A stretch of DNA of 64,000 nucleotides from Chlamydomonas sphaeroides (taxonomy: Eukaryota > Chlorophyta > Chlorophyceae > Chlamydomonadales > Chlamydomonadaceae), in the NCBI GenBank assembly GCA_001662425.1, contig BDDC01000011.1, positions 62,001 to 126,000 of the forward strand. The letters are read 5' to 3'. The translations under genes were made by a program, and so were the position numbers. This document shows, piece by piece, positions 49,001 through 61,191 of this stretch; position 1 is the first letter of the stretch, and each line of letters opens with the position of its first letter. Below the pieces are notes generated by a model. The model made no database searches. It was given only the letters and a program-made list of their open reading frames with translations, and had not been told where the DNA came from.

Positions 49001-49975
49001 CGGGCGGCAGGGAGCACATCAGGGATCGGTGTGGTGCGGCAGAGGCTCGAGCCGATGTGGGTCGCGCAGACGCAGCTGGCTGGAATCAGCTTGGGTGGGA
49101 GCTGGCAGCCGCAGGACAAGGGCTGCAGCGCTCGGCGGCAGGTACCGGCGGCGTGCCGGTGCTGCCGCAGCGCCAGGCGGCACCGCCGGCGCGGGGCGGG
49201 TGCAGCCGCTGGACGCTTGGCCGCCGCCACCACCCATCACTGCCTGCTAGAGTGCCCGCCCAAGCCCGCGCAAGCCACACACCTGCATGAGCGCGCCGCC
49301 CAGCCAATCGGCTCCTGGCGCCACGCGGCCGTCCTCTGCTAGCCAGGTCAGCATGTCGGCCACGTCGCCCGCAGTGGCGCCGGGGCTGGCAAGCGCTTGC
49401 CCAGAGGCCTGCAGGGAGGAGGCGAAGTGTGATGGGTTGGGTGGGTTCAATCACGACAAGGGTTTTTGAATAATCCGCCTGAACACTCTTGTACGTGTGT
49501 GCGGGGAGGGTGTTATGTGTAAGTTGAATGGATCAGGGCTGGTTGGGGGGGGGGTCGCGGGTGCAGCAGGTGGCGGCATGCCGAGAGGATTCGGGCTGCT
49601 GCGTTCAGGGCGTACCTGGACCAGCGCCTCGATCCAGGACAGGGGCGCGTCGACTTGCAGTCGCGATAGCGCGCGTGTGAGCGACGCCAGCTGGCTAGGC
49701 GAGAGGAGGGGCATCGCAGGCTGCAGTGCGGCCAAGAAAATATCAATGGAATCGGGCTCGGGCGCATGCCCCGCGCGGGCCAGCTTGTCCAGTGCTGACA
49801 CGAGCCGTGCGGGATCAACGATAGGCGCGGCGCCTGGCGGCAGAGCGGCGGGGCGCAGACGGTGCCGGGGCTGGGCGTGGCGGCGCGGCGCGGGCATCGC
49901 CAGCGCCAACTCCGGGATGCGGCTGACGGCGTGCCGCCGTAGCATGCCCCAGCTGCCGGTCGCTGCAAGGGCCAT
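46048..49975 (-). CDS. OPR-like (Tbc2-type) helical-repeat protein, probably chloroplast-targeted
   Basis: Eight exons: 49975-49616, 49408-49283, 48969-48760, 48620-48429, 47801-47676, 47486-47025, 46761-46645, 46470-46048; 671 aa, in frame throughout. The N terminus is Arg/Ala/Pro-rich without acidic residues for about 20 aa, like a transit peptide. Repeats of about 38 aa are evident, often one per exon: LSPSQLASLTRALSRLQ then APLSWIEALVQ; LTPDQAADAAWAVARFGFRP; LPARQLSRLAWAIASCSYFP; LVKALWALAVLGLRPPPDWL. The last contains PPPDW, close to the PPPEW of octotricopeptide repeats. The family stabilises or activates specific organelle transcripts; the target is unknown. A 379 N gap lies in the intron between exons 4 and 5 and might hide a further exon. 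It shares its architecture with the plus-strand gene at 16377-27264. Confidence 0.75.
47807..47856. repeat. 9-bp minisatellite GGGCGGGAG at an assembly gap
   Basis: About 5.5 tandem units of GGGCGGGAG run directly into the N gap. The array is intronic in the minus-strand OPR-like gene and probably caused the gap. Confidence 0.95.
47857..48235. other. Assembly gap (379 N)
   Basis: A run of N follows the GGGCGGGAG array. It most likely contains more of that array. Confidence 0.99.
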
Positions 49976-50764
49976 GACTTGCGTCTAGATGTGTATTGTG
50001 CGCTGCCGCCGCAACCCGCGAGTATGGGACGATGAAGGTCGCAACATGCTTTGGAAGGTTGGGGCTCCGGAGATCAGCTGATACTCGCGTATACGGCTAG
50101 TTAAGTATGCAATTGAATTACTACCGCAGCTCATCCCATAAGGACTGGGATGCGACCAGCACGGTTTTTCCCGCTCCATTCCCCCGCCCATCACCCGCGC
50201 CGCCATCTGTAAACCCCACTTCATCGCCCCGGCAAATGATTGTTGCCAGCGCCCCGCTGCCAAGGACAGAAGGGAGATTTACCATGTTGACGGTGATACG
50301 AAAGGGATGAACCTATTGCGCCAGGTCTCTCAGTTTGCTCCCAGGGACGAAGGTAAGTGCGCTATGCGTCCTGCACTTGCACCGCACCAGTGCACCGCTG
50401 CTCCTCGGACACCTCGAGGCCTTGCGACGGTACCATACATGGCACATTTGCTGTGTGGATGCGTAGGCGGGGGCGCGGGACCAGGGGGCTGGGTGGGGGC
50501 CGTCGGTCAACCCTGCGCCACGAAGGAGGTCTTCGCCGTACAATTTACCCATGCGAGCTTCTGTCAGGGACACACGCGCCCTCGCCAGCCTGCCGTTCGC
50601 AGTCGCTCACAGCCCACAGTGCCCTCCGAGGCCAAGGCTGCGTGCGCGTGGCTTGACAAGCAAATAGAAGGAACCATCAATCCTCAATCCACCGACGTCT
50701 TTCTACGCCTGGGTGTTAAACAGTAGTCCCAAAATCAAGCACGGCCCATAGGGCCTCAGCAAAG
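49976..50764. promoter_or_regulatory. Divergent intergenic region between the OPR-like gene and V-ATPase subunit a
   Basis: About 790 bp separates the two start codons. It should contain both promoters and 5' UTRs. It is less GC-rich near 50090-50130. An ATG at 50307 opens a frame of 139 codons that ends before the V-ATPase start; it shows no domain and is treated as non-coding or at most an upstream ORF. Confidence 0.45.
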
Positions 50765-53700
50765 ATGAACAAGCTTCTGGACTTCGGGTTCAGTAACATA
50801 GACCTATGGCGCTCGGAGGAAATGGAGCTGGTGCGCCTGCTTATCCCCAGCGAGTCTGCGCATGACAGCGTGGCGGCGCTGGGAGAGGTCGGCCTGCTGC
50901 AATTCAAGGACCTCAACAGCGACAAGAGCGCCTTCCAGCGCACCTATGCCAACCAGGTCCGAGCTCGCATGCGACTCCTCGGGGGCGCCGGGGGTCCTGC
51001 TGCTATTGGAACGGCGAGGCGTCGCAATCAGAGACGCTGCGCGCACACAATCCTGACCATCAGTTGGCCCGCCGGCCCGCCATATCTTGCAGGTCAAGCG
51101 CTGCGATGAGATGGCTCGCAGGCTTCGCTTCTTTCACGAGCAAGTGGAGAAGGCAGGCCACGCGGTTGCGGTCGGTGGCGTACCCGGCGGAAAGCATGAG
51201 CTTGACGAGCTGGAGCACAAGCTGGAGGACCTGGAGAAGGAGCTCGTGTCGATGAACGACAATTCTGAGCGCCTGGACCGCACATATAACGAGCTGGCGG
51301 AGCTGCAGGTACGCGTGCCTCAGCAAGCCCCTGCGGCGCGGCGCTTTGTCTCCCTTCCGAGTAGCTGCTGTTCCGTCTACCCGGCATGCCTTGACGGCAC
51401 TCTGTTCCTTGGCATGCAACGCATGCATAGTCCGGCTTGCAGGAAACAGCTCCTGCAGCACCTTAACCGACAGCCACCGCCGGCACGCCCCGCAGGTGGT
51501 GCTGGAGCACGCCGGCAAGTTCTTCAACAAAGCCAAGTCTAACGTGCGCGTGGACGCCTTCGACCGTGACTACTCTGGGGTCCAGGAGAACCCCGATGCG
51601 CCCCTCCTGGAGACCGGGGTAAGCGGCGGCACCACACTCGCAGCAGGCCTGCGCTTGTCGAACATGCTGACGCGGAGAGTGTATTGCACGCGCTCTGGCA
51701 ATCATATCTAGCGTTGACAACTTCCAGCGCGCAATGTTACGGGGCTGTGGGTTCAAACACGGTCCGACCCACATGGCCCAGACGCCACCCTGTCCATTGT
51801 GGCTTATTCACGTATCCACATGCCCCATCCTGCCCATCTCTCATGGGCAGGCGGCGCAGGACAAGACGTCGCGCATTGGCTTCGTGGCGGGCACCATTCC
51901 GGCGGAGCGGGTCATGGGCTTTGAGCGCCTGCTGTTCCGCGCCACGCGCGGCAACATGTACCTGCGCCAGGGCGCGGTGGGCACTGTGAAGGACCCTATC
52001 ACCAACGAAGCGGTCAGCAAGCACGTCTTCGTCATCTTCTTCGCGGGCGAGCGCTCGCGCACCAAGATCATGAAGGTGCGCACGCTGCGGCCCACCTGAG
52101 GGGCCTGCGATGGCTCGGTGCCCCATGGACCCACATGACCCACATGGCCGAACGCTGGTCCTGGCTAACCTGTCGTTGTGCTTTCTGCGGCTCCCCCGCC
52201 CGCACAGATCTGCGAGGCGTTCGGCGCGAACCGGTACCCCTTCCCGGACGATCCGACTCGCCAGCGGCAGATGGACACGGAGGTCAATGCCCGCATCCGC
52301 GAGCTGCAGACCACCATTGAGGCGGGCGAGCGCCACCGCACGGCGCTGCTGCAGACCATTGCGCGCAACCTGGACGACTGGACCACGCTGGTACGTTGGC
52401 TGCGCGAGCCATGTCTATGGACGACGAGACAGGGCCGGCGGCAGTCATGCGCATGTGACATGCTGGCTGCGGAATGCGCGGTCAACGTCGATGCGGGAGG
52501 GGGGCTTGGTTGCTGCAGCTTATGCGGCAGGCATATGCAGTGCTGCTGAAGGAAAATGCACGTGCATGGCGAAATGGCAAGCGTCGGCTCCGCCCCCCAT
52601 CTGAAGGAATGCAAGAACCGGCGGCCTAGTAGCTGGTAGCTGAGCTGTCTATCGGCTTGTGTACGCGGAGTGTATGCTTCCTGACCCGGCCTGCCCGCCG
52701 CCTGCCCGCGCCTGCTGTCCACCCAACAGGTGCGCCGCGAGAAGGCGGTGTACCACACGCTCAACAAGATGAATGTGGATGTGACGTCCAAGGTGCTGGT
52801 GGCGGAGGCGTGGGTGCCCACCATCGCTAAGTCGGAGGTGCAGAAGGCGCTGCGCGACGCGGCGGAGCTGAGCCACACGCAGGTGGGGCCGTAGGCCGTG
52901 TGCGCTGACGAGAGGTAGCATGCCTAGACTGTGTAGACACGGACCTTGCCATTGGGGTCCGGTAGGCGCACAGCGGGATGTGCCAGCATACGAGCCCACG
53001 CGCGGCTCTCACCCAGGCCTTGACCGGATCCTTCATCCGTGCCACTCGCAGCTGCAAATCATTATGCAGCCCGTGGTGACGTCAGACAGCCCGCCCACCT
53101 ACTACCGCACCAACAAGTTCACGGAGGCCTTCCAGAACATCGTGGACTCGTACGGCGTTGCGCGCTACCGGGAGGTCAACCCGGCGGTGCTCACGCTCAT
53201 GACCTTCCCCTTCCTGTTCGCGGTCATGTTCGGCGACTTCGGGCACGCCATCCTCATGATTGCCGTCGGCGTCTTCCTGGTTGTCAAGGAGAAGCAGCTC
53301 GCGAAGAAGGTGCGCTCGCGGAGGGCATGTCGGTGGCCCCTGGCGCTGCCGCATGCGGCGCCACCCAGCTTCGAATGCGGACACCGGTAGTCTGCTCCTA
53401 TGTGTACCCTGGTATCCCTGCATTCCAACGGTGATTCCCAAACCCAAAACCTCCAACAACGCATCCTTCACACCCCACCCCTTCGCCACAGGACCTGGGC
53501 GACATGCTGGGCATGCTGTTCGGCGGCCGCTACCTGATCCTGGTCATGGGCATCTTCTCGTTCTATATGGGCCTCATATACAACGAGTTCTTTTCCATGC
53601 CCGTCATCTTCTTTGGCCGCTCGCGCTTCCGGTGCTTCCACGACAACGACCGCACCGAGATCCTGGGGCCCAACGGGCTGCCCATCACGGACCAGATCGA

Positions 53701-55518
53701 TGTTCGCGACTGCCTGACCGTGCACGGGTGAGTGCTGCTGCCGCTGCCGCCACGCCTACTGCGGGGCTCGGCTGTGGCCGTGCTGCAGTTGGGTTGACCT
53801 TGGCGTTGGCACTGCGCCGCCATGTCTGCCGGGGTGTCTGGGTGTCAGCTGGTGTCAGCTGCTGGCCAGCAGCTGATACGCCTGGACGATATGCCATCGA
53901 TCCGCAGGGGTGTGCTCAAGATGCCGTCGGCCAACTCGCCGCCGTACGTGTTCGGAGTGGACCCCGTCTGGCACGGCCGCAAGACCGAGGTGCGCCGAGA
54001 GCGCCGGGACATTTGAAGGCTGCCGGTGCCAGCTACAGCCGCTTCCCGCCCCACCGCACCTGCTCCAATGGCCGCGTCGCTGAGCTGCTCCTGCTGGTCT
54101 CGTATCGGCCCGCAGCTGCCGTACATGAACTCGATGAAGATGAAGATGTCCATCCTGCTGGGCGTGACCCACATGGACTTCGGCATCCTCAACAACCTCT
54201 TCAACTACCTGTTCTTCAGGTGCAGCCTGCGCACGGCTCCTGGCCCTGAACTCGCGTCGAGCTGCGGTCTTTACGCACGGCACCTTCCCCGCATCATCCG
54301 AGGTGTTCCTGCGCCCCATGGCTCATGCCCACGCCCGCCCGTACCGCTGCCGCGCTCTCATTTCCTCCCCAGGGACAAGCTCTCGATCTTCGCCGAGTTC
54401 ATTCCCCAGATGATCTTCCTCAACTTCATTTTCGGCTACCTGTGCATCCTGATTGTCATCAAGTGGATCACCGGACAGATGACGGACCTGTACCACGTCA
54501 TGATCTACATGTTCCTCAGCCCCGGTAAGCATGGCTGCAAGAAGCAGACCGGGGGGACCGCCCACATGGGCCCGCACGAGGCCGCCATGGGGCACTGGGA
54601 TGCTGCTGACACCGCTACACGCCACATGGCGCCGCGTGGCGCAGCACGGGCTAACGCGCTGCACCCGGGCCTGTTGCATCGCCCGCCCTCAGGCGCGGCG
54701 GTGGAGGACGAGCTGATCTCGGGCCAGGGCGGCCTGCAGGCCTTCCTGCTGGTCATTGCCTTCATCGCCGTGCCCTGGATGTTGCTGCCCAAGCCGCTCA
54801 TCCTCAAGAAGCGGCACGAGGCCATGATGGCGGCCAAGGGCCACACGCCCAGCCTGGAGATGACGCAGAACTACGGCGCCCTCGCGGACGACGAGGAGGG
54901 CAGGCACCGGCCCAACGCCGTTGCGGCCGCCGGCAGCAGCAGCCACGGCGGCGGCGACCACGGCGGCGGCCACGGCGGGCACGGCCACGGCGACCACTTC
55001 GAGTTCGGCGAGGTCATGGTGCACCAGATGATCCACACCATCGAGTTCGTGCTGGGCGCCGTGTCCAACACCGCCTCCTACCTGCGCCTGTGGGCGCTGT
55101 CGCTGGCGCACTCGCAGCTGTCGAGCGTGTTCTTCGACCGCGTGCTCATGCTCACCATCTCGATGAACAACCCCATCTTCATTGTCATCGGGTTCTTCGT
55201 GTTCGGCTGCGCCACGCTCGGCGTGCTCATGGTCATGGAGTCGCTCTCGGCCTTCCTGCACGCGCTGCGCTTGCACTGGGTCGAGTACATGGGTGAGTGA
55301 CACGCGCCCGGTGTGGTGTGTGCTCGTGTGAGGTTGGCGGTGGCAGTGCAGGGCTCGGGGCCAGCCCCAGGTACCTGGCGGAAGCGTTGTTGGCTTCATT
55401 GCTGAGCGGCGCCGCCCCCTGCCGCGTGTCCCGCCCGTGTGCTCCTGCAGGCAAGTTCTACAAGGGCGATGGCTACCGCTTCACGCCCTTCAGCTTCGCG
55501 ACCCTGGAGGAGCTATAA
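50765..55518 (+). CDS. VHA-a: V-type proton ATPase subunit a (Vo sector)
   Basis: Thirteen exons: 50765-50956, 51093-51308, 51496-51618, 51851-52075, 52208-52390, 52730-52882, 53052-53309, 53492-53727, 53908-53989, 54116-54219, 54373-54524, 54693-55292, 55451-55518; 863 aa, close to the usual 820-850. The cytosolic half opens with [20 protein letters not shown] and [10 protein letters not shown], typical of the family. The membrane half has [34 protein letters not shown] and [16 protein letters not shown]. The arginine of the last motif (about R773) corresponds to the essential proton-path arginine of yeast Vph1p. The subunit forms the proton half-channels against the c-ring and acidifies vacuoles, contractile vacuoles or the endomembrane system. 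A His/Gly-rich loop (about 725-743) is inserted before the [12 protein letters not shown] helix. Confidence 0.97.
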
Positions 55519-56403
55519 AACATCTGCTGTGCGGGTCGTGGAGCGTGGCTGGGAGCACGGCGGGCGGCTGCCGTGGCAGACAGCCTTAGGCAGCTATGGC
55601 TGCTTATCGTATGGAGGGCAGTTGAGCCAGCAGCAGCCGGCGCCGCAGGGTGGGAGGGCGCTGCTCGGTGCGCCGCTGAGGAGTGGTGCTGCTTGCGCCT
55701 GAGGGTTGGGCCGGGAGGAGCAGGTGCCGCGTGCGCCGTGCGCGGAAGCTCGGCGGCAGCAGAGCCATCTTGCCCTGCGCTGCGAGAGCTGCAGCCACGG
55801 TCGGCAGGGCAGCGAGGGAGGGGCGATGAGTGAGTGGGAGGGGTCGGACCGCGCCCCTCGTAGCGCGGGTGGGGGCAGGGTGCGGGACTCGACAGAGAGG
55901 AAGAGGCATCGTGCGTGATTGTGTGAGCCTGTCCGGTGGCGAGTGAGCGTGTGATGACGAGTGCGAGCGCGCGACCTGCACTCGAGTGATCGGCTTACCG
56001 GGGCTTGCGTGGCCCAGGGAGCTGATACCGTTTGTTGAACTGCCGCTGAGAGGCGTGACGGGGGAGAGTACTATACGGCATGTAAGCACGAGCGGAGGGG
56101 CTGTCAACGCCTGCGGCTCACCTGAGAGTACCTGAGTCGAACGCGCCGGCTGGGGAATGCGCAGCCCTCACTCTCGGACGTGCAGGTTCTGACACAACAA
56201 GGACTAGTGCAGGCAATGCGTGCGAATTCTTGGGGGTATAGGGGCAGTGGCATATTGGGGGGTCCGTGAAGTCCGGGAGCTTGCGTCGTTTGGTGCGGCC
56301 AAGCCGCCAACCGTCAGCCCACCGGGCTCCAGGCGTGGACTCCACCTGCGACAGCCCAGGGCCGAGGGTTGATGAGAGGGGCTGGGACCCCCCGCCGACT
56401 GGT
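55519..56403. other. 3' flank of V-ATPase subunit a, no gene seen
   Basis: It contains the V-ATPase 3' UTR, with a TGTAA word at 56081. The open frames here on both strands have no domain or splice support. Confidence 0.45.
56081..56085 (+). terminator. Candidate polyadenylation signal TGTAA
   Basis: First clear TGTAA downstream of the V-ATPase stop codon (about 560 bp). The distance is long, so a non-canonical signal nearer the stop is possible. Confidence 0.35.
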
Positions 56404-56620
56404 CTTGTGGACAATGTGGCCCCATCCGGAATAGGGAAAAGGGCGTATCCCCAGCAGTCCTTCATCAGGCCTGCCGGCTGCCCCCCCCTAATGTGGGCTA
56501 CTTCACTCTTAGGTTACTTGCGAAGGCGCCTCATCCTCTCAACCAGCGATCTACATGCCGGTACTCGTCTGGGGGCGCGACCCCTGGCCCCTTCACCCGG
56601 ACACGACCGCCAGCCGCACA
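56404..56620 (+). repeat. Dispersed repeat, copy A, upstream of P450 copy 2
   Basis: About 210 bp aligns in direct orientation with 61192-61400 (visually about 75% identical). Shared islands include TGGCCCCATCCGG, CAGTCCTTCAT, TGGGCTACTTCA, AGGCGCCT and CTCAACCAGCG. It lies about 350 bp before the P450 start codon. Confidence 0.75.
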
Positions 56621-56963
56621 CGCTTGGACCAGAAGGTCCTGGCTTGGACTGCTCGCCATGGCTCATTTCAGGAGGTCCGCCTCACCCAAATGGTTTCGTG
56701 GACAACGCGGAAGGGGCGCGCTCTATGCTGAAAATGTTGTCAAATGAGCCATGATGACGGCGAACGGCGGCTGGAAAAGGGGAAGAGCTAGAGAATGGTG
56801 TGCGCGAACCACTGGCGAGGGGAGACGTGGGGGGCAACGTGGGGGGCGAGAGCTAGACACGGCCGTTGGTCAGGTTGGTGGCCCATGAAGCCCTGCTTGT
56901 ACACAAGCCCTCCATAGTATTGAATAAACTTGAATCACTTCATGTGCCGATAGCCGCAATATC

Positions 56964-59900
56964 ATGGAACTAGCTTCTCGCGCTATTGCGCTCGCATCAT
57001 CGCCCGTGGGCCTCCTGGCGCTCGTGGTTTTCACAGTGGTGCGCGGTCGCTCATATGTGATAGCACTGGCATGCACCTTGCGCGTTGTGGGCTTCGCCCA
57101 TCATGTGCTTGCCGCGCGTCTGCGCTTCCCGCATCGCAGTTTACCTGGCTTGCCTGGTATCCGATCACGCGCTGGAAGTATCGTTCGCTGCCAGGTGTGC
57201 GCACTACTCGCTGGGGTACCATCGCCCATCCGCGATAACCGTCCTATGCGCCCTACGCCCCAGGACCCTTCGGGCTGCCCCTCCTGGGCAATCTACCCTC
57301 CTTCGCGATCGGTGATGCGACCGACTACATTGGCCGTTGCGCTGCGCGCTATGGTGGCGTCTGCAAGGTAAGCAGTCGTGCCAGGGGAGCCTCAGTCGCA
57401 CACTAACACGCTGCCGTCCCGTGACACGATCCTGTCACACGGGGTGAGACTGGGTTTTTGATCCTGTGTCGCTGAGAGCAACCGCCATGCCTGCGACCGG
57501 CATGCAGGTGTGGTTCGGCGCTCGGCCTTGGGTAGTCATCACGGACCCCGCCCTGATCAGGTGCGTGTGGCACGACGGGGCAGAAGCAAGCACCCGGGGC
57601 CACTAACAAAGCAAGCCGCCCGTACGAGTTAAACTTCCCACCGGCTGGCACGTGCAGGCGCCTGTCGTACCGCTGTACGGCACGGCCCAGCACCATGTCG
57701 GACTTCGGGCACACGCTGGTCGGGCACAACCGCGAGGTTGACCAGGCGTCGGTCTTCGTAGCGGCGTAAGTCACACAGCATCCCCCAAGCGCTACTGCGT
57801 ACTCTGCTGTGCATACGTACGAGCTCGACCGTGCCAAAACCACCACACACGCGCTTGCTGCCCTCGCCTGACCTCCTCCCTCGAACATGCTGACTCACGC
57901 CTTTCTCTGGTTGCCGCCGTCACAGCGGCGAGCTGTGGCGCCGGGGGCGGCGCGTGTTCGAGGCCTCCGTCATCCACCCCTCGGCCCTGGCGGGCCACAT
58001 GCCCGCCATCAACCGCTGCGCGGAGCGCTTCGCGCAGCGCATGGCTCGCCGCGTCATCGCCTCCGCCGCCGGAGCCGGCGGCGCTGTCGGGGGCGGCGGC
58101 GGTGTGGAGCTGGACATGCTGTCGGAGGCAGGCAACTACACCATGGTCGCCGTGGGCGAGGTGGCGTACGGGTGAGCACGGCTGCCGTTTATGAAGCAAG
58201 TTTGCCGTACACGGAGCACGTGCGCTCGAGCTGTCGGCACTGTGCGGACTCACATCTTGCACCGCACTGTTTCATCCGCTCTGTGCGAAAGGATCGACTT
58301 TGGGCTCCTGGACGACGACCTCACGTCGGCGGCAGCGGCCGACGGCGGCGCCGTTACTGGTGGCAGCGGCGCCGTTGGCTCGCCGTCGCCGTCGCTGGGC
58401 CGCCAGCTGGTGGACGCCGCCACCGCGTGCTTTCGCTACCTGTACGTGGAGAACGCGACCGTCTACCTGCCGCTGCAGGTGCGTACAGCAGACCCTGTAC
58501 GGCAGTATGCACGTACGGCACGGTGCCGTGAGCCGCGGCACGCCGTTGCCGGCCGTTGCATGCTCATGCTCCTGCGTTTGCTCCTGCACCTCTGACCCAT
58601 TCCCTCATCTCACTTCGCTCGCCCCACCCACAGCTCATGTTTCCCCCGCTCAAGCCCGCCATCCGCTGGGCTGCGGCGCACTTCCCCGACGCCGCGCAGT
58701 CGGGCAACATGGCCGCACGCAGCCGTGTGGCCGACATATCGCAGCTGCTCATGAGGCAGTGGCAGGCGGCGCGGCAGGGCGAGGGCCAGGAGCAGGGCGG
58801 CGCGTTCAAGGAGGTGAGGCAGGGGGTGAGGGCTGCAGGCATCACATGAGCATAAGGCAGGCCGATGGGCGGCACAACACGTCGCCAAGCAACCGACCTT
58901 CTTGCACACGCTGTTCGCTTCCCATGTGCTGCTACGCCCCGCCCAGGTGGGCTGCGGCATCAGCGGCAGCTCCTTCATGGCGGCCATGATGGAGGGCCGC
59001 CGGGGCGCCGCCAAGGACGAGCGCCTGAGCGACGTCGAGGTACGTACGGCACGGCAGTCCTGCCGTACCACCGTCCGCGCTGTGGCGTGTGCACGGCACC
59101 GCCTGGCGGGCACTGCGCCGCGCTGCATGCGCCAAGCGATGCTCTGGCTGCTCCACGCTATGGACCGCCAGCTGCCATGGGTCGCCAGGTGCCATGGGCC
59201 GTCATCCTGCTGCCGTGTCCCTCGCTTGCCACCGCGCAGGTGATTGCGCAGGGCTTCACGTTCCTGCTGGCCGGCTTCGAGACCACCGCCGACACGCTGT
59301 CGCTGGCCACCAACCTGCTGGCGCGCCACCCGGCGGCGCAGGCAAGCGTGGGATGCCAGGGACGGGACTGGGCGGGAGGGCGGGCCTAGCTCTCGGACCG
59401 AGTTCGGCGCGGGGCTTCCCAATCAGTCGGTGTCGTGCTGCCCAGCCCGCTCACCCTCCTCCCGCAACCCCCAGGCGCGGCTGGCTGCCGAGGTGGATGC
59501 GGTGGTGGGCGACAAGGAGCTCACACCCGAGCTGCTGGCTCAGGTGGGGGAGGCTGGGGTGGGGCTTGGGACACCTGTAGCACGGGAAGCGAGACTGAAG
59601 CGCAATTAGGGCCTGGGCCGAAGGGCACGATGGGAAGGGGCGCGAGATCCGCATCCGCTACCATGGCCCATACATCGCTTCGCTTGCGCTTTCGGCGTGA
59701 CTCCCTGTCCTCGTGCCCTCATAGCCGGTCACAATAATGCCGTACCCCTGCCGTTCTCACGCTCGCATAGCTGCCGTACACGGAGGCGGTGCTCAACGAG
59801 ACGCTGCGGCTGTACCCGCCGCTGCCGTTCCTGATGCGCGAGGCGCGCGAGGACACGGACCTGGGCGGCGGCAAGATGGCGCCCAAGTGAGGCGATGTGC

Positions 59901-60859
59901 TGTGCGCTTTGGGGCTCGACTTGAGGGCAATGGGGTGTGGGGTTTTGGCAGCGCAACGGATGTGCTGCTGGCTTCCGCTCTCAAAGGCTGATAGATGGCA
60001 AGCATTCCCTGTTTCCCTCCTTACTCACATGGCTTTCTCGTGCAGCAAACAACACCATTACCCTCGGAACACACAGCACGCTCTACGGCAGTCCGTCGCC
60101 AACTCATCACTGCCGTCCTCACCTGCACCCGCGTCACGCTGATCCTGCAAGTGCACCTGCTGATCACCCATCTTCCCGGTGTCGCGGCGTCATGATGTCG
60201 TACCAAACACAGTGACCGTACTTTGTCATGCGCCGTACAGGGGCTCCACGCTCATCCTGCACGTGCACCTGATGCACACGGACCCGGAGCTGTGGCCGCA
60301 GCCCGAGGCCTTCCTGCCCGAGCGCTGGCTGCCCGAGGGCCAAGGGGCATTGGGGCCGGCGGACGCCAACGCCTACGCGCCGTTCGGCGTGGGGGCGCGC
60401 ATGTGTGTGGGCTACAAGCTGGCGAATCTGGTGAGCAGCCCGGCGGCTGGGGATGGGGTAATGCAGGGTTTGGCACGGTCCTTGCGTGGCATACGTTGTC
60501 GGCCAATGGCTGGCGAGCGTCTCGACCGGGCTAGAGGTGGGAGCCATGCTCCTGCCGTGTTGCGCTCCACACGGTTGCTTGCAACGGTGATATGAGGGGG
60601 ATAAGCTGGCGTCGTCATGACTGGGCCTTGCATACCATACCTACAACACGCCGCGTTTGGTCTTCATCTTCCCCAGATCGCCAAGTCCTGGCTGGTCCGC
60701 ACCTTCGGGCGTTTCTCCGTGGCCCCCTCGCGGCGCCACGCGCCCGGCCCGCTGCCCATGAAGACGGCCCTGTCGCGGGCGCCCGCGAAAGGCGCGTGGG
60801 TGGTCCTCAGCGAGCGGGCCAGGAGCGCCGCGGACGCTGCGGCGCCGTCGGCCGAGTGA
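56964..60859 (+). CDS. Cytochrome P450 (copy 2), complete
   Basis: Fourteen exons: 56964-57038, 57140-57194, 57264-57367, 57508-57560, 57658-57765, 57926-58171, 58292-58478, 58634-58813, 58947-59039, 59240-59341, 59475-59543, 59771-59886, 60241-60430, 60677-60859; 586 aa. An N-terminal anchor (VGLLALVVFTV, FTWLAWYPITRW) leads to LPGPFGLPLLGN. Motifs: I-helix AGFETT (378-383), ExxR as ETLR (434-437), PERW (489-492) and heme loop FGVGARMCVG with Cys518 as the expected iron ligand. It is an ER-anchored monooxygenase of the same family as the minus-strand copy at 10204-15594; the substrate is unknown. Exons of 104, 53, 108, 102, 116 and 190 bp have identical lengths in both genes. The donor after 59341 is GCAAGC. 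Two introns of copy 1 are absent here. The clan resembles CYP711/CYP3, not verified. Confidence 0.95.
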
Positions 60860-61191
60860 TGGCATCGTGCCGGTGCCAGAGCAAGGGCGGCACGGGTTTC
60901 AGCGCACTGCTAGGGATTGGTGCGCTAGTGCTGACTATGTGGGTCGATCAAGGTCGATGTGGGTCGAGAACGAGGGGGAAGCCAGGAGGCATCGGCGCCA
61001 AGCATCGCGCCGTACTTCCGATTGCCGCGTTGGCCAGGCTGGCGGGGCGTACATATGTTTTGTCGCCTGGATGCGTGCGTGTGTGGGCCTGAGCAAGCGG
61101 GCCAAGATGTCAGGCAGAGGCGGCCACCGCGCCGTCGCGTGTGTAGCAGCGGATGAGCAGGAGCGCAGCACAGGGTGTGGGAGCACACTAT
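60860..61191. other. 3' flank of P450 copy 2
   Basis: Contains the 3' UTR. I see no TGTAA word and no coding sequence here. Confidence 0.4.

Noticed and set aside
50307..50726. 139-codon frame upstream of V-ATPase subunit a as a gene
   Set aside because: No domain or splice support, and it lies in the expected promoter/5' UTR.
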